From NCBI GenBank assembly GCA_021107435.1, contig JAIOSV010000072.1, positions 1-64,000 of the forward strand: a stretch of DNA of 64,000 nt. Direction: 5' to 3'. Under the pieces are notes generated by a model. The model saw only the letters and a program-made list of their open reading frames with translations. It searched no databases and was not told the origin of the DNA. The position numbers were made by a program, and so were the translations under genes. This stretch comes from Candidatus Sabulitectum sp. GTDB taxonomy: Bacteria > Fermentibacterota > Fermentibacteria > Fermentibacterales > JCC-6. This document shows, in pieces, positions 25,401 to 34,445 of the stretch; position 1 is the first letter of the stretch, and each line of letters starts with the position of its first letter.

Positions 25401-25934
25401 TTGTCTCAACGACTAACAGACTACGGGATAGTGCTGGCAGTAGTTCTTGTTCTCTCCGGGCTTTTCCGGCTTTCCAGACATCTTCTGGGAATTTTCATAA
25501 CAAAACAGGAAAGCGCGGGAAACAAATTTACTTCTGATCAAGCCCTTGTCTGGGGCATGAGGTTTCTTCTTGGTGGTATGATTCTTCTTCCATTTGTAAC
25601 CAGCATTCTTAGTTTTATTCAAAACCGACAACTGATTGGCGGGATGCCTCTTCATCTTGGGCTGACTGCTCTTTCTGTTGTTTCTTTCAGCTTTGCGGAA
25701 GATCTCTTCCGTGACTACAACAAATATCAACACAAGAATTTGAAATCCGTTATCTGGCACACGAAAACTCTTCTTCTTCCTGTGCTTCTTTTCTGGGCTG
25801 TCGGATGCATTTTCCTCAGCCCCCTGTTTTATTCCGGACTTACAATCCTGCTTTCAGTCTTCTACCGGCTCTGTCTCTTTTTCCGAAAAAATCCAGAATC
25901 ACTGAAGCAAAAAAAGAATAAACATGATCGCTGA
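25401..25934 (+). CDS. Unrecognised membrane protein, four to five segments
   Basis: A 177-aa protein starting at TTG 25401, after GGGAAGGAAA. Hydrophobic stretches lie near residues 8-32, 50-68, 82-100 and 120-155. A basic, polar tail (RKNPESLKQKKNKHDR) probably faces the cytoplasm. No family is recognised. It follows the previous membrane gene by two bases and overlaps the glycosyltransferase start by 11, so it is a real part of the operon; an envelope role is inferred only from this. Confidence 0.6.
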   Translation: MSQRLTDYGIVLAVVLVLSGLFRLSRHLLGIFITKQESAGNKFTSDQALVWGMRFLLGGMILLPFVTSILSFIQNRQLIGGMPLHLGLTALSVVSFSFAEDLFRDYNKYQHKNLKSVIWHTKTLLLPVLLFWAVGCIFLSPLFYSGLTILLSVFYRLCLFFRKNPESLKQKKNKHDR

Positions 25935-27093
25935 CAGCAAGATAACCATACTGCACATCATTACAAAAATGGCAGTGGGCGGTGCTCAAATGAACACCCT
26001 GATCAGTTGCAGAGAAATCACCAGAATGGGTTACCCTTCTGCTGTTCTTACCGGACCGGAAATTTCTCCCGAGGGCACGTTCAATGACCTTTCGGAAAAA
26101 TACGGTATTCCTGTATTTACTGCTCCACATTTAATTAGGAAACTGTCTCTCTACCATGATTTCAAGGCCTTTTTCGAAATACAAAAAATCATTGACCGGA
26201 ACAGATTTTCAATCGTTCACACTCATGGTTCCAAGGCCAAGTTCCTTGGCAGACTTGCTGCTGCCTTTGCAAAAACTCCAGTCAAGATCGTTCAGACCGT
26301 TCACGGATGGTCATTTTTTGATACAATGCCTCCTTTGCAGAAAGCTTTCTATGCTATGCTTGAAAGATTCGGCTATGGCCTTGCCGATTCAAATATCGTT
26401 GTGAGCCCACACGATATCAAAAAAGGAGTTAACTGGGGTATTGGCAAACCCGAAGACTATCAGTTGATAAGAAGTGGTGTAGAATTCGATACTTTTTTTG
26501 CGCAACGGGGCAATAAGCTTCACGCAAAAGACAAACTGGGAATCTCTAAAACAACTCCTGTAGTGGGAACAGTTATCAGGCTTGCTTCACAGAAACATCC
26601 CGAGGCAATTGTTGATGTGGCCGAAAAAGTCAAGGTCTCCTTTCCTGACGTAAAATTTGTAATAGTAGGTGACGGCCCTCTTGACTGCTACATGAGAAAG
26701 TACATTGTTGATAAAAAGTTGCAGGAAAATTTTATCATGCTCGGAAGCAGAAAAGATGTTGCGGAAATCCTCCCTGCTTTTGATGTCTTTCTTCTTACAT
26801 CCAGGAGCGAGGGTTTGCCAAGGGCAATGCTTGAAGCTCTGGCTGTGAGAATTCCTGTTGTTGCTACTGATGTCGGAGGAATAGCTGAGCTTATCAATGG
26901 TCTGAAAAATGGTTTTCTCTGCAGCCATGGAGATATTGACTGCCTTGCAAAAGGCGTTAAGAAATTACTTGATTCACAGGAATTGCGACACAAACTATTG
27001 AAAACTGTTGATCAGGATCTGGAACCTTTTTCCGCCGACATAATGGTTCAACAACTTTTCCAGCTTTACACATTTCTTGTAAGAAACATGTAG
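25924..27093 (+). CDS. GT4-family glycosyltransferase
   Basis: A 389-aa GT-B enzyme. The N-terminal acceptor domain contains TKMAVGGAQMNTL and IVHTHGSKAKFLGR. The C-terminal donor domain contains GTVIRLASQKHPEAIVD, FVIVGDGPL and SRSEGLPRAMLEALA...VGG, the E-x7-E-like nucleotide-sugar site of family 4. It probably adds a sugar to a lipid-linked or capsular glycan at the inner face of the membrane. The next gene is convergent, with a hairpin between. Confidence 0.88.
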   Translation: MIADSKITILHIITKMAVGGAQMNTLISCREITRMGYPSAVLTGPEISPEGTFNDLSEKYGIPVFTAPHLIRKLSLYHDFKAFFEIQKIIDRNRFSIVHTHGSKAKFLGRLAAAFAKTPVKIVQTVHGWSFFDTMPPLQKAFYAMLERFGYGLADSNIVVSPHDIKKGVNWGIGKPEDYQLIRSGVEFDTFFAQRGNKLHAKDKLGISKTTPVVGTVIRLASQKHPEAIVDVAEKVKVSFPDVKFVIVGDGPLDCYMRKYIVDKKLQENFIMLGSRKDVAEILPAFDVFLLTSRSEGLPRAMLEALAVRIPVVATDVGGIAELINGLKNGFLCSHGDIDCLAKGVKKLLDSQELRHKLLKTVDQDLEPFSADIMVQQLFQLYTFLVRNM

Positions 27094-27126
27094 CCGCACA
27101 GCTCTGCCAGAGGAAGAGTTGTGCGG
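27094..27126. terminator. Hairpin between convergent glycosyltransferase and ferredoxin genes
   Basis: CCGCACAGCTCT pairs with AGAGTTGTGCGG (12 bp, one G-T pair, 9-base loop), beginning at the base after the glycosyltransferase stop. The following sequence is only partly T-rich. Confidence 0.55.
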
Positions 27127-27149
27127 TTACTCTACTTATAAGTTGAGGC

Positions 27150-27317
27150 TCAGGGTGCTTCGATTGAGTTTACCGGGCATACTGCGGCGCAAGCTCCGCA
27201 ATCAATACAGGTAGCTGCATCGATTACATAAGGTGTTCCCTCTTTGATACAGTCAACCGGGCATTCCCCCTGACAGGCACCGCAACCGATGCAGGTATCG
27301 TTGATTTTGTAAGCCAT
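27150..27317 (-). CDS. 2[4Fe-4S] ferredoxin
   Basis: A 55-aa clostridial-type ferredoxin with two clusters: CIGCGACQGECPVDC and CIDCGACAAVCPVN. I use ATG 27317 (MAYKINDTC), which has GGAGG 7 bases upstream, rather than the longer track start. It is a low-potential electron carrier in the cytoplasm and a plausible acceptor for the IorAB enzyme. It lies 33 bases after parB on the same strand. Confidence 0.95.
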   Translation of the reverse strand: MAYKINDTCIGCGACQGECPVDCIKEGTPYVIDAATCIDCGACAAVCPVNSIEAP

Positions 27318-27350
27318 GAAAACCTCCGTTAATTGAAATTCATCCACAAG

Positions 27351-28214
27351 TTATGTCGAGCTGTCCCGACCCCTTATTATACTAAGAATTCTGTCAAGTT
27401 CGTCCAGTGAACCGTATTCAATTTCAAGTTTCCCAGATCCGCCGGAATCCTTAAGATATACCCTGGTTCCCAAAACTCTCTGCAGTTCCATTTCCAGCTG
27501 CTTCACTTCAGGAAGAACATCAACTTTTTTCTTCTTAGTAATTTTTCTGTTTGTCGCTTTTCTTACAGTGTCTTCGAGAGATCTTACGCTATATCCTCTT
27601 GCAATACTGAGTTTTGCAACTCTTATCATTAGTTCTTCATTGGGCAATCCAAGCAGTGCCCTGCCATGCCCCATGGAAAGCTTGCCGGATCTTACCATTG
27701 CCTTTACAAACTCCGGCAGTTCAGTGAGCCTCTGAAAATTGGCCACCGCGGAACGGCTTATTCCGACCTGTCTTCCAAGTTCTTCCTGTGTCATTTTGAA
27801 TTCCACACAGAACCGGCTGAATGCCTCAGCCTTTTCCATTGGATTCAAATCCTGCCTTTGAATGTTTTCAATAAGAGCCAGAGCCATCATCTGCCGATCA
27901 TCTGCTTCCCTTACGAATGCAGGAACGGTATCCAGACCTGCCAGTATTGAAGCCCTGAGTCTTCTTTCTCCCGCAATCAACTGGTACCGCTCTTCCCTTT
28001 TACGCAAAACAAGCGGCTGAAGAATCCCCTGTTGTCTTATCGATTCCGCGAGAGAGGAAAGCTCTTCATCATCCCAGTCAATCCTTGGCTGAAAGGGGTT
28101 GGGATCTATTGCTTTTACAGAAATATCAGCAGGACTACCCTTCTCTGAGTGATTTTCCTCTATACTGGGAAGAAGGGATTCCAGCCCTCTGCCCAGCGCC
28201 CTTTTACGTTTCAC
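27351..28214 (-). CDS. parB: Chromosome-partitioning protein ParB
   Basis: A 287-aa ParB/Spo0J. It has an N-terminal ParA-activating stretch (KRALGRGLESLLP), a CTP-binding domain with QPLVLRK...YQLIAGERRLRAS and ALIENIQRQDLNP, the helix-turn-helix TQEELGRQVGISRSAVANFQRL, and a C-terminal dimerisation domain. It loads at parS as a CTP-driven clamp. Two parS-like sites lie 1.4 and 2.6 kb upstream in the same operon. The start overlaps the parA stop by four bases. Confidence 0.96.
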   Translation of the reverse strand: MKRKRALGRGLESLLPSIEENHSEKGSPADISVKAIDPNPFQPRIDWDDEELSSLAESIRQQGILQPLVLRKREERYQLIAGERRLRASILAGLDTVPAFVREADDRQMMALALIENIQRQDLNPMEKAEAFSRFCVEFKMTQEELGRQVGISRSAVANFQRLTELPEFVKAMVRSGKLSMGHGRALLGLPNEELMIRVAKLSIARGYSVRSLEDTVRKATNRKITKKKKVDVLPEVKQLEMELQRVLGTRVYLKDSGGSGKLEIEYGSLDELDRILSIIRGRDSST

Positions 28215-28969
28215 CTTGCCATCACCTCCCTGGCCAGACTCATATAGCTTTTTGCTCCTCTGGAAAAGGCATCATAAAGAATCACCGGCTTTCCGTAACT
28301 GGGAGCCTCACTGAGACGAACATTTCTTGGAATACGAGTTCTGAAAAGGGTTTTCCCAAGGAATTCGTTTGCTTCCTCTTCAACTTCCCTGCTTAATTTA
28401 AGTCTTTTGTCATACATAGTAAGAACAACGCCGAAAACAGATAGAGATTTGTTCCAGTGAGCTTTTATCCTTCTTATGGTTTCCATCAGGTGTGAAAGTC
28501 CCTCAAGAGCATAGTACTCGCTCTGGACGGGAAGAATCACGCCATCTGCCGCCACAAGCGCATTAATAGTAAGAAGCCCAAGCGATGGAGGACAATCAAT
28601 TAAAACATAATCGTATCCTGAAAGGTCTGACGAAGAGAGAGCCTGCTCAAGAAAGAACTCTCTTTCTTCCTGGGAAGCAAGCTCTATCTCAGTGCCGGCA
28701 AGATGCCTTGCGCCCCTCACAAGGCAAAGACCCTCAACTTCTGTTTTTACGGTACTCTCTTTCAGTGAGTGCTCGCCTGAAATAAAGTTGTGAATGCCGA
28801 AGTTTTCAGCTTCATCATGCCCAAGGCCACTGGTAGCGTTAGCCTGGGGATCAAGATCAATCACGAGAACTTCTTTATCATGGACTGCAATGCTGGCGCC
28901 AAGATTAATTACAGTGGTTGTCTTTCCAACTCCACCCTTCTGGTTCGCCACAGCAAGGATTCTTGTCAT
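28211..28969 (-). CDS. parA: Chromosome-partitioning ATPase ParA (Soj)
   Basis: A 252-aa Walker-type ATPase with deviant Walker A (VANQKGGVGKTTTVINLG), VLVIDLDPQANATSGLG and YVLIDCPPSLGLLT. There is no N-terminal DNA-binding extension, so it is the short chromosomal type. The start is at ATG 28969, with AAGGTGA upstream, not the longer TTG start of the track. Together with ParB it segregates the origin region. It lies 11 bases after rsmG. Confidence 0.96.
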   Translation of the reverse strand: MTRILAVANQKGGVGKTTTVINLGASIAVHDKEVLVIDLDPQANATSGLGHDEAENFGIHNFISGEHSLKESTVKTEVEGLCLVRGARHLAGTEIELASQEEREFFLEQALSSSDLSGYDYVLIDCPPSLGLLTINALVAADGVILPVQSEYYALEGLSHLMETIRRIKAHWNKSLSVFGVVLTMYDKRLKLSREVEEEANEFLGKTLFRTRIPRNVRLSEAPSYGKPVILYDAFSRGAKSYMSLAREVMAR

Positions 28970-28980
28970 TCGGTCACCTT

Positions 28981-29610
28981 TCAAGTTATTTCCGGATAGA
29001 TAGAAGGATGTCGATACTGCAGGATAAATCCCTTTCGGTCAAGCGGAGGAACGGGTAGTTCTTCCGATATTACTGTATTGGAACAAGTTTCAGTTTTGAC
29101 GGGAATCCTTGTAATCAGAGTAAACCCCCCCCGCACAGAAGGAATGATCATTCCCGCCATTTCTGATGGACCTTTAACTGCCCTGGAGGTAAACTGACTT
29201 CCTGGTGGAAAAGAACCGGCATCTTCTATCCTGCTGTTTAGTATTCTGCATGAAACCTCACAATTTCTTGCTGCGGTTTCCAGAAAGGCACACCTTTTTC
29301 TTCTGGATTCAATCATAGTAACACTGTAGCCGCACAAGGAAAGAACCATGCCGGGAAATCCCGCGCCTGTTCCAACGTCCAGAACATCAATTCCGTTAAG
29401 AAACGGTATGAATGCAACTGATTCAAGAACATGTCTGGTCCAGAGTCTATCTATTTCCAGGGGACCAACAAGATTCGTTTTTCCTGCTCTGCTCTCAAGA
29501 AGATCCAGAAACTGTCCTATCTTCAGGTAAGACTCTTCAGAAAGGCTGATGCCCAGAAGAGAACACTGACTGCTTGCTTCAGAAAAGGAAGCTGGAAGGT
29601 CATGTTTCAC
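28981..29610 (-). CDS. rsmG: 16S rRNA (guanine-527-N7) methyltransferase
   Basis: A 209-aa class I SAM methyltransferase of the GidB family: SRAGKTNLVG, LWTRHVLESVAF, DVLDVGTGAGFPGMVL (SAM loop), and SRAVKGPSEM. It makes m7G527 in 16S rRNA. It starts at GTG 29610, inside a parS-like palindrome, and overlaps mnmG by 11 bases. Its coding strand contains a run of eight G. Confidence 0.93.
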   Translation of the reverse strand: MKHDLPASFSEASSQCSLLGISLSEESYLKIGQFLDLLESRAGKTNLVGPLEIDRLWTRHVLESVAFIPFLNGIDVLDVGTGAGFPGMVLSLCGYSVTMIESRRKRCAFLETAARNCEVSCRILNSRIEDAGSFPPGSQFTSRAVKGPSEMAGMIIPSVRGGFTLITRIPVKTETCSNTVISEELPVPPLDRKGFILQYRHPSIYPEIT

Positions 29611-31420
29611 GTGAAACTCTTTCTTTCATCAGATGGAGCACCAGCGCGTCTATATCCGCCTGCCTGACTGCGGGAATTGACTCTGCTTCAGATATATTCT
29701 TCGGCCTTCTCCTGTTAAGAGATTCTCTTGCTTCTATTGATATGGTTTGAATCTCGTCGTAATCTTCTACTGAAGAAAGTGATGCCTCTCCATATCTCAT
29801 TCTGACTTTGTATCTGTTTTCCGCGCGCTTCACATACCCTGCGTACTTTATGTCAAGAACAGCCGTTGAAAGAATTTCCTTTTCGTTTATCTCTTCAGCG
29901 TCAAAGCCAACCATCCTCCCTATGTTTTCCGGGGATATTTCCGGTCTTCTGCAAATATCCTCAAGAGGCTTTCCGTGGATTCTTTTTGCTGAGATCTCTT
30001 TTCTCAGGCTGTTGTAAATTTTGTTGCGCCTTGCGTAAGCTTCTTTCTTTTCTTCTGACAGGGTTCCCATCCGGCAGGCAAGAGAGAAAACTCTTCTGTC
30101 GGCGTTGTCCTGCCTTAAATTAAGCCTGTTTTCTGATCTGCTTGAAAAGAGTCTGTATGGTTCATCTGTGCCTATTGTAACCAGATCGTCAACCATAACT
30201 CCAAGGTAACTGCTCATTCTTTCGGGTACTATTTTTGTCATACCCAGTATGTTTCTTGCTGCATTTGCCCCCGCAAGCAATCCTGTTGCTGCCGCCTCTT
30301 CATAACCTGATGTTCCCAGAATCTGTCCTGCAACGTAGAGATTATCAGTTCTTTTCAATCTTAATGAATTATCAAACTCACCAGTTTCAAAACAAGAGTA
30401 CTCAACAGAATACCCATAAGCGGAAATGATCGCGTTCTCAAAGCCTGGCAGTGATCTTACTATTTTCTCCTGTATCTCCTCCGGCAAACTTGTTGAAAGA
30501 CCGTTCAGGTACATCACCCTTGAGTTTTCCCCCATCGGTTCCAGATGTATTGGATGTCCTGTTCTATCTGGAAATTTCGTTACCTTATCTTCAAAACTTG
30601 GACAATAGCGAGGACCTTTTCCCTTTATTCTTCCCGAGTACAGAGGAGAATGCTTCAGGCTTTCTTTAACTATTTTTTCTGTTGCTCCTGTTGTTCTTGT
30701 AAGCCAGCAGTTCTCTTTATTTTTTACTCCGCTCTTTGAGGACCAGCTGAATCTAAAACTTAGATCGTGGGAAATCTGTTCTTCAAGGAATTTACTGTCT
30801 ATTGTTTTTCTTACCACTCTCGGTGATGTTCCCGTTTTGAATCGTTTCACGTGGAACATTCTTTCTCTGATATCCCTCTCAAGAGCTATTGCGGATACGT
30901 CTCCCCTTCTACCCCCCGGCCATGCTGCTTTACCCCTGTGCAGCATTCCATTTAGAAATGTTCCTGTTGCCAGAACGAAAGCTCCTGCTTCCACCTTTCT
31001 TCCATCACTCAGTAGAACTCCCTCTATACTGCTGTTATGGCCTTCAAGTTTCTCTACCATTCCTTGAATTATACGAACTCCGGCTTTCTGCAGGTTTCTT
31101 TTCTGTGCCAGACAGTATTCCAGAACATCTGTTTGTACTCTTGGCCCCCACACTGCCGGCCCTTTCTTCATGTTCAACATCCTGAACTGAAGCGCTGTCT
31201 TATCGGCTGACTCTGCTGCTGCCCCTCCAAGTCCGTCTATCTCTCTTACTAGTGTTCCTTTTGCTATTCCTCCCATTGCCGGATTGCAAGACATCAGTGC
31301 TATTTTTTTAATACTTGGTGTTATAAGAACGGTTCTGCATCCAATTGCAGATGCCGCTATCGCTGCCTCAACTCCAGCGTGTCCTCCTCCAATAACAACT
31401 ACCTGATATCCCTGCTTCAC
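29600..31420 (-). CDS. mnmG: tRNA uridine 5-carboxymethylaminomethyl modification enzyme MnmG
   Basis: A 606-aa FAD enzyme: VVVIGGGHAGVEAAIA (dinucleotide site), LMSCNPAMGGIAKGTLVREIDGLGG, RGKAAWPGGRRGDVSA, and the C-terminal tRNA-binding helices. With MnmE it installs cmnm5 at U34 of tRNAs. I start it at GTG 31420, which overlaps the mnmE stop as GTGA and has GGGGAA ahead; the track start runs back into mnmE. It has a parS-like site inside. Confidence 0.95.
   Translation of the reverse strand: MKQGYQVVVIGGGHAGVEAAIAASAIGCRTVLITPSIKKIALMSCNPAMGGIAKGTLVREIDGLGGAAAESADKTALQFRMLNMKKGPAVWGPRVQTDVLEYCLAQKRNLQKAGVRIIQGMVEKLEGHNSSIEGVLLSDGRKVEAGAFVLATGTFLNGMLHRGKAAWPGGRRGDVSAIALERDIRERMFHVKRFKTGTSPRVVRKTIDSKFLEEQISHDLSFRFSWSSKSGVKNKENCWLTRTTGATEKIVKESLKHSPLYSGRIKGKGPRYCPSFEDKVTKFPDRTGHPIHLEPMGENSRVMYLNGLSTSLPEEIQEKIVRSLPGFENAIISAYGYSVEYSCFETGEFDNSLRLKRTDNLYVAGQILGTSGYEEAAATGLLAGANAARNILGMTKIVPERMSSYLGVMVDDLVTIGTDEPYRLFSSRSENRLNLRQDNADRRVFSLACRMGTLSEEKKEAYARRNKIYNSLRKEISAKRIHGKPLEDICRRPEISPENIGRMVGFDAEEINEKEILSTAVLDIKYAGYVKRAENRYKVRMRYGEASLSSVEDYDEIQTISIEARESLNRRRPKNISEAESIPAVRQADIDALVLHLMKERVSRET
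29603..29618. promoter_or_regulatory. parS site 1 (ParB-binding)
   Basis: TGTTTCACGTGAAACT matches the bacterial parS consensus TGTTTCACGTGAAACA at 15 of 16 positions. It spans the mnmG/rsmG junction, 1.4 kb from parB and about 7 kb from the putative origin. Confidence 0.9.
30843..30858. promoter_or_regulatory. parS site 2 (ParB-binding candidate) inside mnmG
   Basis: CGTTTCACGTGGAACA matches the parS consensus at 14 of 16 positions; the central CACGTG palindrome is intact. It lies 1.2 kb from site 1 within mnmG. Confidence 0.7.
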
Positions 31421-32616
31421 TTCCCCACACAAAACCTTTCCAGGGCTCTTTCCACGGCATCTCCGCACTTTTCAGGTTCCTCTGCTTCCCTGAATATCTC
31501 TCCGACTATTTCTGCAGCAAGCGCAATGTCTTCACTCTCTGATGCTTTTATGGCCTCCGCAAACAGTTCTATCATTCTCTCCAGTCTCCATGAGGGGCTC
31601 TCCCTTTCTGTCTTGGTAATGAATTCAATCACTTCATCAATCCCCTGACCAGAAACTGAAGAAACCGGAAGCCATTCCGTCTTCAAATAATTCTCTTTTC
31701 TGTCAGCAAGCGAGCATACTTTTAGAACATCATACTTCTCTGTTAGATGTTTCAATGGAGTAAAACATTTTGGGTCCATCCAAACAATCCTGTCACTTCT
31801 TTTCATTGAGCCCATAACTATTTCAAGTGCTTTCGCGTCAAGCTCTTCTCCACCGTAGCCGGCAGTGTCGCATATTTCAACATTTCTTCCCGATATGGTT
31901 ACTGTCCTTACAGCTCCGTCTCTTGTAGTTCCAGGTGTACTTGAAACAACAACAACCTCTTCCCCTATGAGTTTGTTAAACAGTGTAGACTTACCCGCAT
32001 TTACAGGACCCATCAAAAATACCCTTGGTAAAATCTCTGCGTTTCTTACATTTATTACAAGGGTCGCTGCCTTATTCTTCAATTCTTTCAGCAGAACATT
32101 TATCTTTTCTTCTCCTGACACCTCGTGATCTTCACTGAACTCTATCAACCCTTCCATTTCACTTTTGAGTTCTTTCAATTCTTCTGACAAATTTTTTTGC
32201 TTTTCCTGTCTGCCGTTTCCTTTAAACCTTTCAAATAGAGTTAATACATCAAGAGCACTTATTCTTCCGTTTATCCATGCTCTTCTTGTGAACTCTCCCG
32301 GCAGCGCAATCCTTGCTCCGTTTTTCTCCAGCTCCTCAATTATTCTTCTTGCTGTTCCCGGTGATCCATGGCACATAAGGTCAACCATTTCTTCTCCGGT
32401 ATAACTTTTGCCCCTGGGCCATGCTATTGCAACCAGGTGATCTATACCCGCCAGATTTCCAACAGCTCTCTTTCTTCCTGTAAGTCTTCCCGGCTTTAGT
32501 TTCATCAGCATTTCTACTGTTTTTGAGGCTCCCTTCCCAGAGAGCCTCACCAGTGAAATTGCCGATACCGTTTCAGGAGTAGCAAGAGCAACTATCAGCT
32601 CACTTTGCTGTTCCAT
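31417..32616 (-). CDS. mnmE: tRNA modification GTPase MnmE, short and with altered G4 motif
   Basis: A 399-aa MnmE, shorter than the usual 450. It has the N-terminal folate-binding domain (ALATPETVSAISLVRLSG, MCHGSPGTARRIIEEL, GEFTRRAWINGRI) and an inserted GTPase domain with P-loop GPVNAGKSTLFNKL, switch region TPGTTRD and G3 DTAGYGG. The NKxD motif is replaced by SLAD. The C-terminal FCVGK is the normal catalytic motif. The start ATG 32616 overlaps yidC by 17 bases. Together with MnmG it modifies U34. The lost NK pair should weaken guanine recognition. Confidence 0.92.
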   Translation of the reverse strand: MEQQSELIVALATPETVSAISLVRLSGKGASKTVEMLMKLKPGRLTGRKRAVGNLAGIDHLVAIAWPRGKSYTGEEMVDLMCHGSPGTARRIIEELEKNGARIALPGEFTRRAWINGRISALDVLTLFERFKGNGRQEKQKNLSEELKELKSEMEGLIEFSEDHEVSGEEKINVLLKELKNKAATLVINVRNAEILPRVFLMGPVNAGKSTLFNKLIGEEVVVVSSTPGTTRDGAVRTVTISGRNVEICDTAGYGGEELDAKALEIVMGSMKRSDRIVWMDPKCFTPLKHLTEKYDVLKVCSLADRKENYLKTEWLPVSSVSGQGIDEVIEFITKTERESPSWRLERMIELFAEAIKASESEDIALAAEIVGEIFREAEEPEKCGDAVERALERFCVGK

Positions 32617-34225
32617 CTGCCTGATCCGCTGTAAGCTTTTTCTTAATAAGTTCCTGGTGTACAAGGGTAAGAATATTGAAAATGAGCCAGTAGAGCGTAA
32701 GACCTGAAGCGAATCTCATAAATAGAAAAGTCATGAATATCGGCATCATGTACATCATCATCTTCTGCTGTTGTGCAGCGGCTCCAGCACTGCTTGATCC
32801 CGTAAGCTTCTGCTGAAGGAACATTGTTATTCCCAGTATAACTGCCATAAGACCAATTCCCTCTATACCCAGGATTTTTGTCTGAAAGTGCATTAGAATT
32901 TCTGGCCTTGACAGGTCATTGATCCATAAAATAAATCCTGCTCCTCTCAGCTCAACCATGTTTGCCAGAACTCTGTACATTGCAAAGAAAACAGGCATCT
33001 GAAGTAGCATCGGCAGGCATCCTCCAATAGGATTCACCCCTTTTTCCTTGTAGAGTTTCTGCATTTCCTTCTGTTGCTGTTTGGGATCCTTCGCGTACTT
33101 CTTTTGAATTTCCTGCATTGCAGGTTGGATTTTCTGCATTTTCTGCATGGAGACATAACTTTTCGTTGTCAGCGGGGAAAGTATGATTTTTAAAGTGAAT
33201 GCAAGAACTATTATTCTTACTCCCCAGTTGCTTACAAATGATAATGCTGATGTAAGAAAGAAAAAGATTAGCTTTCCAATCCATCTTATTATCGGCCATC
33301 CAAAATCGATCATATCTGTTGTGGATCTACCAAGTTCCTTTAGCTTATTATATGCTTTTGGCCCTGCATAGACTGTTATCTTGTTATCGTCCAGCGCTAT
33401 AAGCGGAGATCCGCCTTCTCCCGGAGCTACATATCCATCTGCTCTTCCCATTGTCTCAGGCATAAGAATTATTGTAAAGAACTTGTTGCTTGATGCTATC
33501 CAGGCCACATTTCCAGTTGGTTCAAATCCTTCAATTTTCTCTGAATTCTCTTTCTTATGGGAATTGGTATACCATGATGCTGTAAAGTAGCCTTTATCCG
33601 TTGTTTGCATCTCTGTTACTGGAATAGACCCCGGTTCTATTGTTGATGTGACATCCAATTCTATCTTTTCAAGTGTAAACCCGTAAAATCCTTTCACAAA
33701 TGTGTATGTCTTTTTTGATTCTCCAGAGACAAATGTTACTTCTGTTCCCTGCTCTCCCGCAAAAACAGTATCCGGCCCGCTGTAGTTAAAGCAAATTGGT
33801 CTGCTTTCCTGTGTTCTTGAGACCAGCCATGGCCTTCCTGCCAGGTCGACCATCTTTTCCAAATCCTGATCAGTATGGTCCTCATATCCCTGAAGTTTCC
33901 ATGATTCTACAGAACCTCCATTAGTGGATAATTCTACCACCACAAGTGTTTCTCCGGACTCTTCTCCTGGAATAATTACTGTTACAATTCTCTCGTAGTA
34001 ATCAGGAGTTTCTTCGGAGGCAATTATCTTTATAGAATCAACGGTGATTTCTTCTTCTGTTTCATCTACCTCATCCACCCGCGGAACAATTTGTTCTGTC
34101 TGCTGTGCTGTCATTGTGACATCATCAGGCTGTTGATTACTGCCCTGCCCTGTTACGAACCAGCTTATCAGCAAAACACCCAGCATAAGAACGGCTGCGA
34201 GAAATAGCCGTGACTGATCACTCAT
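32600..34225 (-). CDS. yidC: Membrane protein insertase YidC
   Basis: A 541-aa Gram-negative-type YidC: one N-terminal membrane anchor (FLAAVLMLGVLLISWFV), a large periplasmic beta-sandwich domain over about residues 60-320, and the conserved five-helix insertase core (GVRIIVLAFTLKIILSPLTTKSYVSMQKM, GCLPMLLQMPVFFAMYRVL, MMMYMMPIFMTFLFMRFASGLTLYW). It inserts proteins in the inner membrane, alone or with SecYEG. The periplasmic domain supports a diderm cell. It overlaps yidD and mnmE. Confidence 0.96.
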   Translation of the reverse strand: MSDQSRLFLAAVLMLGVLLISWFVTGQGSNQQPDDVTMTAQQTEQIVPRVDEVDETEEEITVDSIKIIASEETPDYYERIVTVIIPGEESGETLVVVELSTNGGSVESWKLQGYEDHTDQDLEKMVDLAGRPWLVSRTQESRPICFNYSGPDTVFAGEQGTEVTFVSGESKKTYTFVKGFYGFTLEKIELDVTSTIEPGSIPVTEMQTTDKGYFTASWYTNSHKKENSEKIEGFEPTGNVAWIASSNKFFTIILMPETMGRADGYVAPGEGGSPLIALDDNKITVYAGPKAYNKLKELGRSTTDMIDFGWPIIRWIGKLIFFFLTSALSFVSNWGVRIIVLAFTLKIILSPLTTKSYVSMQKMQKIQPAMQEIQKKYAKDPKQQQKEMQKLYKEKGVNPIGGCLPMLLQMPVFFAMYRVLANMVELRGAGFILWINDLSRPEILMHFQTKILGIEGIGLMAVILGITMFLQQKLTGSSSAGAAAQQQKMMMYMMPIFMTFLFMRFASGLTLYWLIFNILTLVHQELIKKKLTADQADGTAK

Positions 34226-34445
34226 CTTTTTCTACCTCCGGTACGGGGTCATAGCCCCCTGAATGCCACGGGTGGCATCTTAAAATTCTTTTAACAGAAA
34301 AAACCAATCCTTTAACCGCTCCGTGTCTTTTCAATGCTTCCTCTGCATAAGCGCTGCATGTTGGCGTATAGATACAGCTGGGTGGAAGAAATGGTGATAC
34401 AGTTCTTCTGTACAATCTTACCATTCCTATTAAAAGACCGCTCAT
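34218..34445 (-). CDS. yidD: Membrane protein insertion efficiency factor YidD
   Basis: A 75-aa YidD: LYRRTVSPFLPPSCIYTPTCSAYAEEAL, with the family Cys residues, then RCHPWHSGGYDPVP. It is an amphipathic membrane-associated helper of YidC. It overlaps rnpA (4 bases) and yidC (8 bases), as in the canonical rpmH-rnpA-yidD-yidC order. Confidence 0.95.
   Translation of the reverse strand: MSGLLIGMVRLYRRTVSPFLPPSCIYTPTCSAYAEEALKRHGAVKGLVFSVKRILRCHPWHSGGYDPVPEVEKDE

Noticed and set aside
27340-27348. TCATCCACA near parB as a DnaA box
   Set aside because: A single near-match outside any A/T-rich intergenic region; expected by chance.
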